A stretch of 64,000 nucleotides of DNA, taken from positions 1 to 64,000 of the forward strand of contig ONFO01000012.1 of NCBI GenBank assembly GCA_900317155.1, given 5' to 3'. Position numbers and translations under genes: made by a program. The stretch comes from an uncultured Bacteroidales bacterium. GTDB lineage: Bacteria; Bacteroidota; Bacteroidia; Bacteroidales; F082. This document shows, in pieces, positions 16,041-24,157 of this stretch (its first letter is position 1; each line of letters starts with the position of its first letter). The notes under the pieces are model-generated. The model was not told the origin of the DNA, did no database searches, and worked only from the letters and a program-made list of their open reading frames with translations.

Positions 16041-17633
16041 CTACTTCACCAAAAACAACCCCGGCGTGATGTCCAGCCAATGGAGCACCGTCTCGCCCCA
16101 CACGAGGATGAGCACCCATGAGATGGTCATCATGGTGATGCCGAACTTGAAGGCATCGGTCTGGCTGTATTGGTTGGTGTTGTAAAGCAATGCGGCGGGC
16201 TTGCTGTTGAAGGGCAGCACATAGCAGTGCTCGATAAGCATGGCCACGGGCAAGCTGAGGCTCATGACAGGGAAGCCGAAACGCGCCTCCACACCCAAGG
16301 CGATGGGCACGAAGACCATGGTGCGGATGGTCTTACTTTGGAAGACCAAGCCCGAATACATCATCAAGAAGGTGAGGATGACATACAACACCCAGAAAGG
16401 CGTGTTGGCTGTGATGCCGAGGCTGTCGAAAGCGGCATTGACCATGGTGTTGGGCAAATCAGTAGCATTGAGGCCTGAGCCCAAGGTATAAGCACCAGCC
16501 GAGAAAAGCATCAGGTGCCAAGGAATGTCGACGTCGTTCCATTTCACCACACCGATGCCCGGCAGCAGGGCTAAGACAGCACCCAACAAAGCGACAATGG
16601 TTTCGTCAATGTTGTGGAAAGTGCCCTTCGTGACCCAAAGGACAAGCACCAAGACAAAAATGCCCACAGCCTTATATTCTTCGGCTTTCATCTTGCCCAT
16701 GGCCTTCAGCTCTTCCTTCAAGCGGTCCAAACCACCTTCGATTTGAGGCACCTGCTCCTCTTTCTTCATCGGGAAGAAGACGTATGTGCCAAGCAACAGG
16801 CCGATGACCAAGATCAGCAAACTCATCGGGCCACACGAGATGAGCCAGTCGGCATAGCCGAAGTCGCAGCTGCCGACGAAGCCCGCGATGAGCGAGATGG
16901 CCAGCAGGTGAGCGCCGCTACCCGTGTAGAACGCATTGGCACCGATGTTCACCTGGAAGAGGTTTTGGATAACGAGGTTGCGGCCGAAGTTGTTGCGGTT
17001 GCCGTTGGAGGCACCGTAGATGGCGCACACCGTCATGAAGATGGGCAACATGATGGTGGCTTTCACCGTGGTAGCAGAAATAAAGGCTGACAACACCAAG
17101 TTAATGATCAAAAAACTCCAAAGCACACCTTTGGCACTCTTGCCGAACTTGATGACAAAAGCCAAGGCCAGTCGCTTGGCAAACTGCGTCTTGACCAGCA
17201 TACTCGCTAAAACGAAGGAAAGGATGTTCAGCCACATCACAGGGTGACCGAGTTGATTCAAAGCCTCCTTTTGTGTGGTGACATTACAGAGCACGATACC
17301 CAGGATGATGAACAGCGAGGTCAAGTAGTTGGGGATGGCTTCCGTCATCCAAAGGATGAGACCCGCAACGAAGATGGCGAGCATGGCGTAGTTGGTGCGG
17401 ATGAACTCCTCGAAGCCGATGTCGTTGCAACGCTTCAAGGCCTTCTCGGTCAGCATCTCGGTGTTCAGGTTATCGATGAAGCCGATGTGGCAGCACCAAT
17501 AGATGACGACGAAGGCGATGATGGCCAAGGGGCCACCGAGGCGTGCCATCCAAATCTCAAAGTTGGATTTCTGCATCTTGGGCAGTTTCTCCACTTTGTA
17601 GTTGTTCATGTCTAGCGGGTCGAATGTGCTCAT
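16041..17633 (-). CDS. DASS/SLC13 family sodium:anion symporter
   Basis: This is a 530-residue polytopic membrane protein with about a dozen hydrophobic helices. Family signatures are WMTEAIPNYLTSL near residue 95, the helix with SAFISATTVKATIMLPIF, and the second-half repeat with LFSAGAYTLGSG. DASS proteins take up dicarboxylates, sulfate or similar divalent anions with sodium; the substrate here cannot be assigned. The motif usually written SNTATAA in this family is SATTVKA here, which may signal altered specificity. Upstream are two TTM-type proteins in the same direction, separated by a palindromic element (17649-17725). Confidence 0.88.
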   Translation of the reverse strand: MSTFDPLDMNNYKVEKLPKMQKSNFEIWMARLGGPLAIIAFVVIYWCCHIGFIDNLNTEMLTEKALKRCNDIGFEEFIRTNYAMLAIFVAGLILWMTEAIPNYLTSLFIILGIVLCNVTTQKEALNQLGHPVMWLNILSFVLASMLVKTQFAKRLALAFVIKFGKSAKGVLWSFLIINLVLSAFISATTVKATIMLPIFMTVCAIYGASNGNRNNFGRNLVIQNLFQVNIGANAFYTGSGAHLLAISLIAGFVGSCDFGYADWLISCGPMSLLILVIGLLLGTYVFFPMKKEEQVPQIEGGLDRLKEELKAMGKMKAEEYKAVGIFVLVLVLWVTKGTFHNIDETIVALLGAVLALLPGIGVVKWNDVDIPWHLMLFSAGAYTLGSGLNATDLPNTMVNAAFDSLGITANTPFWVLYVILTFLMMYSGLVFQSKTIRTMVFVPIALGVEARFGFPVMSLSLPVAMLIEHCYVLPFNSKPAALLYNTNQYSQTDAFKFGITMMTISWVLILVWGETVLHWLDITPGLFLVK

Positions 17634-17648
17634 GGGGGTGTTTTTTTT

Positions 17649-17725
17649 GACTGCGAGACTGCGAGACGTCGGGACTGCGAGACCAGAAAACGTCCCGAAG
17701 TCTCGAAGTCCCGAAGTCTCGCGTC
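17649..17725. repeat. 77-bp palindromic element (family A)
   Basis: The left arm is built from GACTGCGAGAC and GTCGGGAC units. The right arm, GTCCCGAAGTCTCGAAGTC and onward, is its imperfect complement around an 8-base loop (cagaaaac). Its core is like the element at 25742-25807 and similar to that in queG. It fills the gap between the CYTH gene and the transporter gene, so it could also fold in the shared mRNA and separate their expression. Confidence 0.8.
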
Positions 17726-17730
17726 GATGA

Positions 17731-18204
17731 TTACCAGTTCTTATAAGGATTCTTCATCAACATGGAGTTGAAGTACTTGGGGTCGCCGGTGACCTCTTCG
17801 CCGAGCCAAGCGGGCTTGTCGAAGGGCTCGTTCTCGTCGGTGAGCTCGACTTCAGCGACGATGAGGCCGTCGTTGTCGCCATAAAACTCGTCGACTTCCC
17901 AGGTGTGCTTGCCGTCGGTGTTCTTGACGAGATAGCGGGTCTTGTCGATGACACCAGGCTCACAGATTTCGAGGAGCTGTTGCACCTCGTCGACGGGGAT
18001 CTCCTTCTCCCACTCGAAGCGGGCGGCGCCCGAGGCGTTGCCGATGCCCTTGATGGTGATGAAGCCCTTGTCGCCCTTCACACGCACGCGGACGGTGCGC
18101 TCGGGCACGCTGCTGAGATAGCCTTGGGTGATGCGCGTGGCCTTGAAAGCCTCGGCCTTGAAGTCACCCTTTACCAAAAACTTTTTTTCAATCTCTTGTG
18201 CCAT
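17731..18204 (-). CDS. CYTH-domain triphosphate tunnel metalloenzyme
   Basis: This 157-residue protein is a single CYTH domain. The N-terminal ExExK motif is EIEKK (residues 4-8), followed by the basic strand pairs TVRVRVKGD and FITIKG, the acidic RFEWEKEI strand, RYLV, WEVDEF and the AEVEL strand near the end. Its size is typical of short bacterial TTMs, which bind a triphosphate substrate with divalent metal. Members act as tripolyphosphatases, thiamine triphosphatases or class IV adenylate cyclases, so the activity is open. The gap to the upstream gene is only 6 bases, so the two are certainly cotranscribed. Confidence 0.88.
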   Translation of the reverse strand: MAQEIEKKFLVKGDFKAEAFKATRITQGYLSSVPERTVRVRVKGDKGFITIKGIGNASGAARFEWEKEIPVDEVQQLLEICEPGVIDKTRYLVKNTDGKHTWEVDEFYGDNDGLIVAEVELTDENEPFDKPAWLGEEVTGDPKYFNSMLMKNPYKNW

Positions 18205-18210
18205 AGTCGT

Positions 18211-18855
18211 TTATTCGTTTGCAAGCGGCTTGTCGGACATACCGATGACGCGCTTGATCGCCTGTAAATAGTTGATGTTTTCGACACCCTCAAGGCCACA
18301 GTCCTTGATGGTCTTCTTGATGTCCTCGATCTCGGTCGACTCGGAGTTGATGGTCACCACCTTGGCGCCGTTGATGAGTACCTCACCAAACTCGCAGATG
18401 GTGTCGTTGACCATGTAGCCGAAGCGGCGCTTGTGGACGCGCACGGCAGCCAAGTCGGGGTTGGCCTTCACCATGGCGATAAACTCATCGTAGGTGTAGG
18501 TGTCCTTGGTCAGCTTGGGCATTTCCACCATGAAAGCGGGGAACACTTCCTTCTCGAGCACCTCGCGGCTGATGGGGAACTCGCCCTTCATCAGAGGATT
18601 CCATTGCTCGAGGCCGTCGACGCTCTGCACGAAGGTCTTGATGTCCATCTTGCCGTCGCGTATCTTGGTGTTGTTGATGTCGTTTTTGCGGGAGATGATA
18701 TAGATCTCGTCGCTGAGGCGCTCCCAAACTTTTTCGGGGACGGGCATCGACAGGCGGGCCATGCGTTTGTGGGCCTCACAAAAGCACTGTCCGAAGGAGC
18801 GGAACTCAAATCTCGGCTTCGACACTTCGCCGATTTTCATTTCTTCTTTTGCCAT
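18211..18855 (-). CDS. Diverged CYTH/TTM-like protein
   Basis: This 214-residue soluble protein is not obviously a known family, but its strand order parallels the CYTH protein downstream. It has an acidic first strand (RFEFRSFG), basic strands (IYIISRKND, TKIRDGKMDIK), a helix (SREVLEKEVFPAF), then VHKRRFGYMVND and CEFGEV, and an acidic strand (NSESTEIED) before a helical tail. The first motif has lost the full ExExK pattern. I infer a second, degenerate triphosphate-tunnel protein, possibly a partner of its neighbour. It could also be an unrelated protein with the same periodicity. The start at 18855 has no nearby consensus promoter. Confidence 0.55.
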   Translation of the reverse strand: MAKEEMKIGEVSKPRFEFRSFGQCFCEAHKRMARLSMPVPEKVWERLSDEIYIISRKNDINNTKIRDGKMDIKTFVQSVDGLEQWNPLMKGEFPISREVLEKEVFPAFMVEMPKLTKDTYTYDEFIAMVKANPDLAAVRVHKRRFGYMVNDTICEFGEVLINGAKVVTINSESTEIEDIKKTIKDCGLEGVENINYLQAIKRVIGMSDKPLANE

Positions 18856-18907
18856 AGAGTTATTTAAGATTCAAAATTTAAAGATTCAAAATTCAAAAAT
18901 TTAAGTT

Positions 18908-19044
18908 TGAGATTCCCCTCCGGGGAATGGAGAATGATTGACTTGTATAAAAGGCGGCGGCTGGTCTGCCTTTCTGTCGTATTAGCTTTACAAGCCGCCG
19001 CTTAATAACTCATGAATAGAACTCCATTCCCGAAGGGAATCTCA
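18908..19044. repeat. 137-bp nested inverted repeat between genes
   Basis: The ends are a 23-25-base inverted repeat (left arm starts TGAGATTCCCCTCCGGGGAA, right arm ends CCCGAAGGGAATCTCA). Each arm is itself a small hairpin. Inside is a second inverted repeat (AAGGCGGCGGCT with AAGCCGCCGCTT). It sits between the lamin-tail lipoprotein and the TTM-like gene, where it may end one transcript. Its form also suits a small non-autonomous palindromic element; no target-site duplication is evident. Confidence 0.75.
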
Positions 19045-19054
19045 TTTTCTCACC

Positions 19055-20386
19055 TTATTCCTGCGGGATGTCATCGCCAGTGGCGGGGTTAGCAGCACCA
19101 GGAGTGGCTTCGGCCAGCTTCCAGTCGCCGCCGTCGGGTGTGCGGGCGTAAGATTGAGGAGCCACATCAGAAATAGTCTGACCCCACTCGCCTGTAGAGC
19201 CTCTAGTAAAAGTATCTCTTTCAGTACCATCAGACATGAAGAGCGTTATACGTACAGTCTTCTTTGCTGACAGACCACCATCAAAGAAATATTCAGGACC
19301 CAGTTCTGGATGGTCAGCCTGGACATTATTGCTATAGAGTAACACATAACTATGGGCTGGAATGACCATAGAAGCATCAGCGGTCCATTTGGCTCCTTCA
19401 ACATAGTCATCCTTCATGATATACATGCCTTCCAACGACAGGTCAATATTACCCTTGTTGTAGATTTCGATGAACTTGGTGTCGCCATTCAGTTCATTGA
19501 GGACAAGGTTGGTGTAGTCGGGTTCTTCTGGAGTCGGAGGCTCGGGAGTGACGCCGCCTTCGAGACCGAGAAGAGCAACTGTGCCGTCAACATTGACAGC
19601 ACCCGGAGTGGCATCACCATAGTACCATTTGCCATCGGCATTACGGCTGTAGGAAGCAGGAGCCGGGATGTAAGCTGGGTTGTTGGCTTCGATGTTGGTC
19701 AGATTGAAGTCATCGATAGAGACACCAGCAGGGGTGAAGAGCTGTATGCGGACATTCTTCTTGGCGGAGAGGCCGCTGTGGAAAGTAAGGCTCTCAGGAT
19801 AGCCGGCTTGAGCAGCACCCTCTATGGTAACATCTTCGCTGTAAAGCAGCACATAACCACCAGCATCGATTTTCACCGTGTTGTCGGCCAACCAGTTTTG
19901 GGCACCATCCTTCTCGATGTAAACGCCATTCAAGTTGATGGCATCGGCACCAGCATTGTAGATTTCGATGAACTTGTCGTTGCCGTTGAGTTCGTTGAGG
20001 CGGAGCACTCTGTAGTCGACAGCGACTGCACCCACGGTATATTCCATAACGGGAGAAGCAGCCGTAACCTCATTATTATCGGCTTCAACATAGAAACTGA
20101 CCTTCGTTCCGTCGGCAAAGGCGGGGATAACAGCTTTATAGAGGTTATCGGTACCTTCAGTCATTGCCAATGCCAAGCTTTCACCGTCGATAGTATAAAC
20201 CACTTTTGCTTCGAGGATTTTTTGGAAACTGGTAATCGTAGCCATCACCGTGACTTCATCATTTTCTTGGACAGCGGTAGGATTGTAAGTAACATTAGAA
20301 ATGGTGATGCCCGGATATTGTTTATCCTTGACACAAGAAGCAAGACCCATCAAAAGGGCCAAAGCCACAAACATTATCTTTTTCAT
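19055..20386 (-). CDS. Lipoprotein with two lamin tail domains
   Basis: This 443-residue lipoprotein (lipobox GLASC, Cys near residue 18) has an Ig-like segment (about 25-120) and two lamin tail domains. These are clear internal duplicates: both have a strand RLNELNGNDKFIEIYN or VLNELNGDTKFIEIYN, then GGYVLLYS/HSYVLLYS and GLSAKKNVRI/GLSAKKTVRI. A Pro/Glu-rich linker (about residues 286-297) separates the two domains. Bacterial lamin tail domains are often found with surface hydrolases or DNA- or phosphate-related proteins. It lies 38 bases downstream of the porin gene and is likely in its operon. Confidence 0.88.
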   Translation of the reverse strand: MKKIMFVALALLMGLASCVKDKQYPGITISNVTYNPTAVQENDEVTVMATITSFQKILEAKVVYTIDGESLALAMTEGTDNLYKAVIPAFADGTKVSFYVEADNNEVTAASPVMEYTVGAVAVDYRVLRLNELNGNDKFIEIYNAGADAINLNGVYIEKDGAQNWLADNTVKIDAGGYVLLYSEDVTIEGAAQAGYPESLTFHSGLSAKKNVRIQLFTPAGVSIDDFNLTNIEANNPAYIPAPASYSRNADGKWYYGDATPGAVNVDGTVALLGLEGGVTPEPPTPEEPDYTNLVLNELNGDTKFIEIYNKGNIDLSLEGMYIMKDDYVEGAKWTADASMVIPAHSYVLLYSNNVQADHPELGPEYFFDGGLSAKKTVRITLFMSDGTERDTFTRGSTGEWGQTISDVAPQSYARTPDGGDWKLAEATPGAANPATGDDIPQE

Positions 20387-20424
20387 ATTATTCTCAATTT
20401 TAAAAAGTTAGACAATAGATTGGT

Positions 20425-21813
20425 TTAGAAAGCGACTTGGAAACGGGCCAGCAGCATGTGGTAGTTCACACCAGCCTTGCCATCGGCGGCGGTGACTTGT
20501 GTGAAGTCCTTGGTGGGTTTGCCAGCGGCATCGAGGCCGACATAGAGCTTGCCCTTGCCATTGGCATAACGGTCGTTGTTGACGTATTGGTAGTTGAGAC
20601 CAATCTTCACGTTCTTGGAGAAGTAGAAGTTGAGACCAGCACCGTAGAGTTCAGCGGAACCACCGTAAATGGCTTGCTCGCCACGGCCATCGTAGTCGTT
20701 CATGTCGAGGAACTCATATTTGCCAACGAGTTCGATGTCGCCCCAGCTGCGACCAGCGCGGACGCGGTTGAACTTGGCACCATCGGAGTCGTAGCTCTGC
20801 TTGCCACCGAGGAGGAGGCAGGCACCTTCGACATACCAACCTTGGAAGTGATATGGCTTGTCGATGCCGACTTCAGGCTTCATGTATGTCCAATCCGATA
20901 CCCAGGCACCTTCGAGGCGCAGACCATTGTAGTGACCGGCGAGTTCGGCAGTGGCGATGAGGTTGTGGTCGGTGTTCTTGATATCATCGGTGTCGATGTA
21001 TTTCTTACGGCTGATGTTGGTGGTATTGCGGCAGCTGAAACGGGTACCGCTGTAAACGCCCATCTCATCGGACGTCTTGGGAGCGTCGTACATGACTGCA
21101 CCACCGACATGGATGCCGAGATCAGGTTCGTTGATGGGACGCACCACAACCTTACCGACGTAGGAAAGGCCTTCGTCCATGCCATAGTCCTTGTTGTTGG
21201 CTTCCACATAGTCGCGGGTCTCCTGGCCTTCGATCTCTTGGAAGAGCACGCTGGCGCTACCGAAGAAATACTTGTTGGTGTATTTGGCAAAGACACCGAG
21301 GTGACGGCTAGGAGCAAAGGCGTTGATCACCATCGGGCGCTCCATGAACATGAGGTAACGCGAAGAAGTGTTGCGCGACATGGTGAAGTCGGGCTTCATG
21401 CTACCGACAGTGAACTGCCAGTTCTTCAAGCCGTTGTAGCGAACCACAGCGTCTTTCAGCTCGAAGGAGCCGTTAGCGAGTTCCATGTCGATCTCACCAT
21501 ACCATTCAGGGGTGATTTGAGCCTTGGCAGCAAAGCGTGCGCGACGAATGCTGGCGCCTGAGCCAATCGGGTCGGCCCATTCCTGGGCGCCGAAATAGTG
21601 ACCAAAATCGACCTGCACTCTGGCATCGAACCAGAATTTGTAGTCTTTGTCTTTTGACTCGAACACCAAGATGCCGTCGCGACTCGAAGTCTGCAACGAC
21701 TTGACGTTCACCTTGTTGCCATACTGGTCGACGGCTTGCGCCTTGTCTTCAGTCTGTGCAAAGGCCATTGAGCCCAACAAGAGGGCGGCCATCATTAATA
21801 CAGTCTTTTTCAT
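20425..21813 (-). CDS. Phosphate-selective porin O/P-type outer membrane protein
   Basis: This 462-residue protein has a signal peptide (MKKTVLMMAALLLGSMAFAQ) and the OprO/OprP-type barrel pattern: an N-terminal FWFDARVQVDFGHYFG strand, RRARFAAKAQITPEWYGEID, the NWQFTVGSMKP strand, a SSRYLMFMERP-type loop and a C-terminal HMLLARFQVAF. The family conducts phosphate or other anions. I start it at the ATG at 21813, four codons inside the longest frame. The promoter is at 21860-21868, and the next gene is the lamin-tail lipoprotein, so the pair may form a surface anion-scavenging unit. Confidence 0.88.
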   Translation of the reverse strand: MKKTVLMMAALLLGSMAFAQTEDKAQAVDQYGNKVNVKSLQTSSRDGILVFESKDKDYKFWFDARVQVDFGHYFGAQEWADPIGSGASIRRARFAAKAQITPEWYGEIDMELANGSFELKDAVVRYNGLKNWQFTVGSMKPDFTMSRNTSSRYLMFMERPMVINAFAPSRHLGVFAKYTNKYFFGSASVLFQEIEGQETRDYVEANNKDYGMDEGLSYVGKVVVRPINEPDLGIHVGGAVMYDAPKTSDEMGVYSGTRFSCRNTTNISRKKYIDTDDIKNTDHNLIATAELAGHYNGLRLEGAWVSDWTYMKPEVGIDKPYHFQGWYVEGACLLLGGKQSYDSDGAKFNRVRAGRSWGDIELVGKYEFLDMNDYDGRGEQAIYGGSAELYGAGLNFYFSKNVKIGLNYQYVNNDRYANGKGKLYVGLDAAGKPTKDFTQVTAADGKAGVNYHMLLARFQVAF

Positions 21814-21859
21814 AGTGTGAAACATTTTAGTTAAACTTAATTTGAGATAGTTACAAACA

Positions 21860-21868
21860 GCAAAATTA
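21860..21868 (-). promoter_or_regulatory. -7 element for the porin operon
   Basis: The minus strand reads TAATTTTGC, a perfect TAnnTTTGC, 46 bases before the ATG at 21813. Confidence 0.6.
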
Positions 21869-21970
21869 GAAAAAAAAACAATGCTTCGACAAGCTCATCA
21901 AACAATGCAAGAAAAAAAATCGCCATTGTTTCGTTTTCCTTTTCTCAACATGTCTTTTCGCAAAAATGCC

Positions 21971-21979
21971 TACCTTTGC
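21971..21979 (+). promoter_or_regulatory. -7 element directly before the start codon (leaderless)
   Basis: TACCTTTGC is a perfect -7 match and ends only four bases (AGGC) before the ATG at 21984. Since transcripts in this phylum start a few bases after this element, the mRNA should begin at or next to the start codon. Confidence 0.65.
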
Positions 21980-21983
21980 AGGC

Positions 21984-23672
21984 ATGAAATGGGTTCGTTC
22001 CATAGCGTTTTTGATGTTGTTGGCGGCCTTTGCCGCATGTGGCGACAATTCCGCCACGGTAGAGACGCAAAATTTTGCGTCTCTACAAACACGACAATTG
22101 CAGGCCATCGACAGCCTGATGTGGCAGCAGCCAGATAGCGCCTTGGCGCAAATCATTGATTATATGGATTGTACAGACGGTGCATGCACCGTCTCTACCG
22201 CGCACTATGCCCATCTCCTTTTGGCCGAATTGCTCTATAAAAACGATTATGAACAAACCAACCGCGCCGAATTGCTGCGGGCGGTGGCATATTACGATTC
22301 GTTGTGCGCCGAAAATGACGACATCGCGTTTTTGGATGCCCGTGCACATTACATGAATGGTGTGGGATTTTACGAGCGCGACAGTGTGGTGGCGGCCTGC
22401 GCCGAATACCTAAAAGCCTTGGAAGTGATGGAAAGCCATTTCGATGAAAAGGAATTGATTGGACATAAGGCGAGGTTTATGGCGATGGTCTATTCACATT
22501 TAACAAGTTTGTTTTCAGATCTCTATCTTCAAGAGCAATGTATTTTTTTCGCGAAAGCTGCATTAAAACACTACAGCAAATATGGTGCTCCATCATGGCA
22601 TCCCTCATGGATATTGACAGAAATTGGGATACAACATGAGATATTAGAAAATCTTGATAGTGCAGAATACTATTTTCAAAAAGCAACTGAAACTTTGAAC
22701 GACACGAATTGTCTCTCGTACAGGGATATTGCCAGTCTTTGCACATATCTTTCATACAGAAAAGACCATAATCCACAACTTGCATTAGAAAGAATGTATG
22801 GAATACTTGCTCAAGCAGAGAACGACAAGGAATATTATTCAAGAAGTTCAACAATTGGAGAAATCTTCTATCTTGAAAAACAATATGATTCAGCATGGGT
22901 GTATCTGTGCCGAATTTATGAGAATTCGCAATTTGATGATATTAAAAAGCAAGCAGCGGAAAGGTTGTTGGAAATCTGCAAGACCCAAGGTCGTGATTCC
23001 GAAATTCTTGAATATGCCAATTATTTAGCACCCTATGCCAATCAATTGGAGAATCATAGCGCCATGAGATCACAGCTAATAGAATTGTACAATACCTTTC
23101 GACAGAAAGCACTTGAACGTCAGTATCAGCAAATCATCATCAAGAACTCACGACGAACCGTAGCATTGTTATTTGGACTACTTATTTTTATGGTTGCCAT
23201 TGTTGTCTTATTCCATCATAAAGATAAGCGGAGTTTGAGACAACTTAAATCTGAAAGTCTTGGAGAAGTGCAAAACCATTTTGGGGAAAACAGTCTTGAA
23301 CATTTTTTGGCAGAGCCTCTTTGCCAAGAAATCCTTCATTCCATCGTAGACAAAAACATCAAGCGGTCGGCCACGCCCGCCGATTATCCCGAACTTGTGC
23401 TCAACGAAAGCCAGCTCCAACAATTGGCTTTGGTCGTCAACCGCTATTTTGGCTCATTCGAAAGTCAGCTTGAGCAGCGAGGTTTAAAGTCCAATCCCGT
23501 TTTGGTCAATCTCTGCCATCTCTATCTGCTCGGCATGGATGAAAAACAAACCGCCATCCTCCTCAATAGGGATTATTCATCCATCAAACGGTATGAAAAG
23601 AAACTGAAAAACGCATTCGAAACCCAAGAAAACATGGTTTCATTTTTGAGAAACCACGTTTCAAGTATCTGA
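21984..23672 (+). CDS. TPR-transmembrane-HTH regulator, lipoprotein-type N-terminus (paralogue 1)
   Basis: This 562-residue protein has a lipobox-like N-terminus (MLLAAFAAC), a TPR-rich extracytoplasmic region (about 40-380), one transmembrane helix (about 392-412) and a cytoplasmic tail ending in a helix-turn-helix (GMDEKQTAILLNRDYSSIKR, about 515-535). It is closely similar along its length to the protein at 26638. Two perfect or near-perfect palindromes (22059-22086 and 22171-22198) lie in frame in the linker after the lipobox; the paralogue has a different palindrome there. The ATG at 21984 is preferred because it opens the signal sequence and sits four bases after a -7 element. I infer a one-component envelope sensor; its likely targets begin with the gene at 23778. 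Confidence 0.8.
   Translation: MKWVRSIAFLMLLAAFAACGDNSATVETQNFASLQTRQLQAIDSLMWQQPDSALAQIIDYMDCTDGACTVSTAHYAHLLLAELLYKNDYEQTNRAELLRAVAYYDSLCAENDDIAFLDARAHYMNGVGFYERDSVVAACAEYLKALEVMESHFDEKELIGHKARFMAMVYSHLTSLFSDLYLQEQCIFFAKAALKHYSKYGAPSWHPSWILTEIGIQHEILENLDSAEYYFQKATETLNDTNCLSYRDIASLCTYLSYRKDHNPQLALERMYGILAQAENDKEYYSRSSTIGEIFYLEKQYDSAWVYLCRIYENSQFDDIKKQAAERLLEICKTQGRDSEILEYANYLAPYANQLENHSAMRSQLIELYNTFRQKALERQYQQIIIKNSRRTVALLFGLLIFMVAIVVLFHHKDKRSLRQLKSESLGEVQNHFGENSLEHFLAEPLCQEILHSIVDKNIKRSATPADYPELVLNESQLQQLALVVNRYFGSFESQLEQRGLKSNPVLVNLCHLYLLGMDEKQTAILLNRDYSSIKRYEKKLKNAFETQENMVSFLRNHVSSI
22059..22086. repeat. 28-bp perfect palindrome inside the TPR gene (family E)
   Basis: GTAGAGACGCAAAA joined to its exact complement TTTTGCGTCTCTAC, with no loop. 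It is translated in frame (VETQNFASLQ). Confidence 0.9.
22171..22198. repeat. Second family E palindrome inside the TPR gene
   Basis: The central 20 bases (AGACGGTGCATGCACCGTCT) are a perfect palindrome. The outer bases GTAC/CTAC match the ends of the copy at 22059 with one change. Same length and same ends (GTAgAGACG / CGTCTCTAC), different core. Translated in frame (CTDGACTVS). Confidence 0.85.
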
Positions 23673-23690
23673 TAATCTATCTTTTACATC

Positions 23691-23707
23691 CTGCAACTTT
23701 TTGCAAC
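23691..23707 (+). promoter_or_regulatory. Candidate operator TGCAACTTTTTGCAAC
   Basis: The box contains two TGCAAC units separated by four T. The same 16 bases occur at 28358-28373 at the same distance (7 bases) from the -33 TTTG of the next promoter. Both copies lie directly after the gene of a TPR-HTH paralogue. It is probably an activator or repressor site for those regulators. Confidence 0.55.
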
Positions 23708-23714
23708 TATTCTT

Positions 23715-23749
23715 TTTGACATTTTTCGGTTTTTTCGTTATACTTTTGT
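23715..23749 (+). promoter_or_regulatory. Promoter of the DUF3244/LytTR unit
   Basis: TTTG at 23715-23718, 22 bases, then TACTTTTGT at 23741-23749. The start codon is 28 bases downstream. Layout and spacing are identical to the promoter at 28381-28415. Confidence 0.7.
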
Positions 23750-23777
23750 AGCAACAAAATCAAATAACGTTACAACT

Positions 23778-24155
23778 ATGAAGTATTTAAAAAACCGTCT
23801 CATCGTATTGATGCTTATGTTAATGATTCCCAATGCATGGACTTTGGCTGATAATTGTTATCTATCAGACAATCACCATCCCATTCAAATTAAGGCTTCA
23901 CATGTTCAAGGAGTCCCAAAAGGCTTCACCATCCAAGCCTCTATCAACGGTCATACGCTTACTGTTGCTTTCTCCCAAAACATTGGACAAGTTGAAGTTG
24001 AAATCACAACGGTAACTGGCAGCACGGTGGATTGCCTTTCTATCCTCACACCCAATGGTCTGCAAAGCTACATTCCTAACACGGGAGACTACATTGTCAC
24101 TTTCACCCTTTCCAATGGGGATGAGTATTACGGAGAATTTACGGTCAGCGATTAA
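23778..24155 (+). CDS. DUF3244-like small secreted protein
   Basis: This 125-residue protein has a signal peptide (about 1-24, ending WTLA) and a single beta-sandwich domain (ASINGHTLTVAFSQNIG, VEVEITTVTGSTV, DYIVTFTLSNGDEYYGEF) matching the DUF3244 pattern of short Bacteroidota secreted proteins. These usually sit next to TPR or LytTR regulators, as here. It has a strong promoter with the shared TGCAAC box, and is followed after two bases by the LytTR gene. Function unknown. Confidence 0.75.
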   Translation: MKYLKNRLIVLMLMLMIPNAWTLADNCYLSDNHHPIQIKASHVQGVPKGFTIQASINGHTLTVAFSQNIGQVEVEITTVTGSTVDCLSILTPNGLQSYIPNTGDYIVTFTLSNGDEYYGEFTVSD

Positions 24156-24157
24156 GC

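Noticed and set aside
16170..17615. Several plus-strand frames opposite the anion transporter
   Set aside because: Rich in His/Asp/Glu in the way expected of the complement of membrane-helix codons; the minus-strand transporter is clear.
20437..21561. A 374-codon open frame on the plus strand across the porin gene
   Set aside because: It is antisense to a clear porin with signal peptide and promoter. The translation is a Val/Glu-rich mirror of the barrel codons, with no family features.
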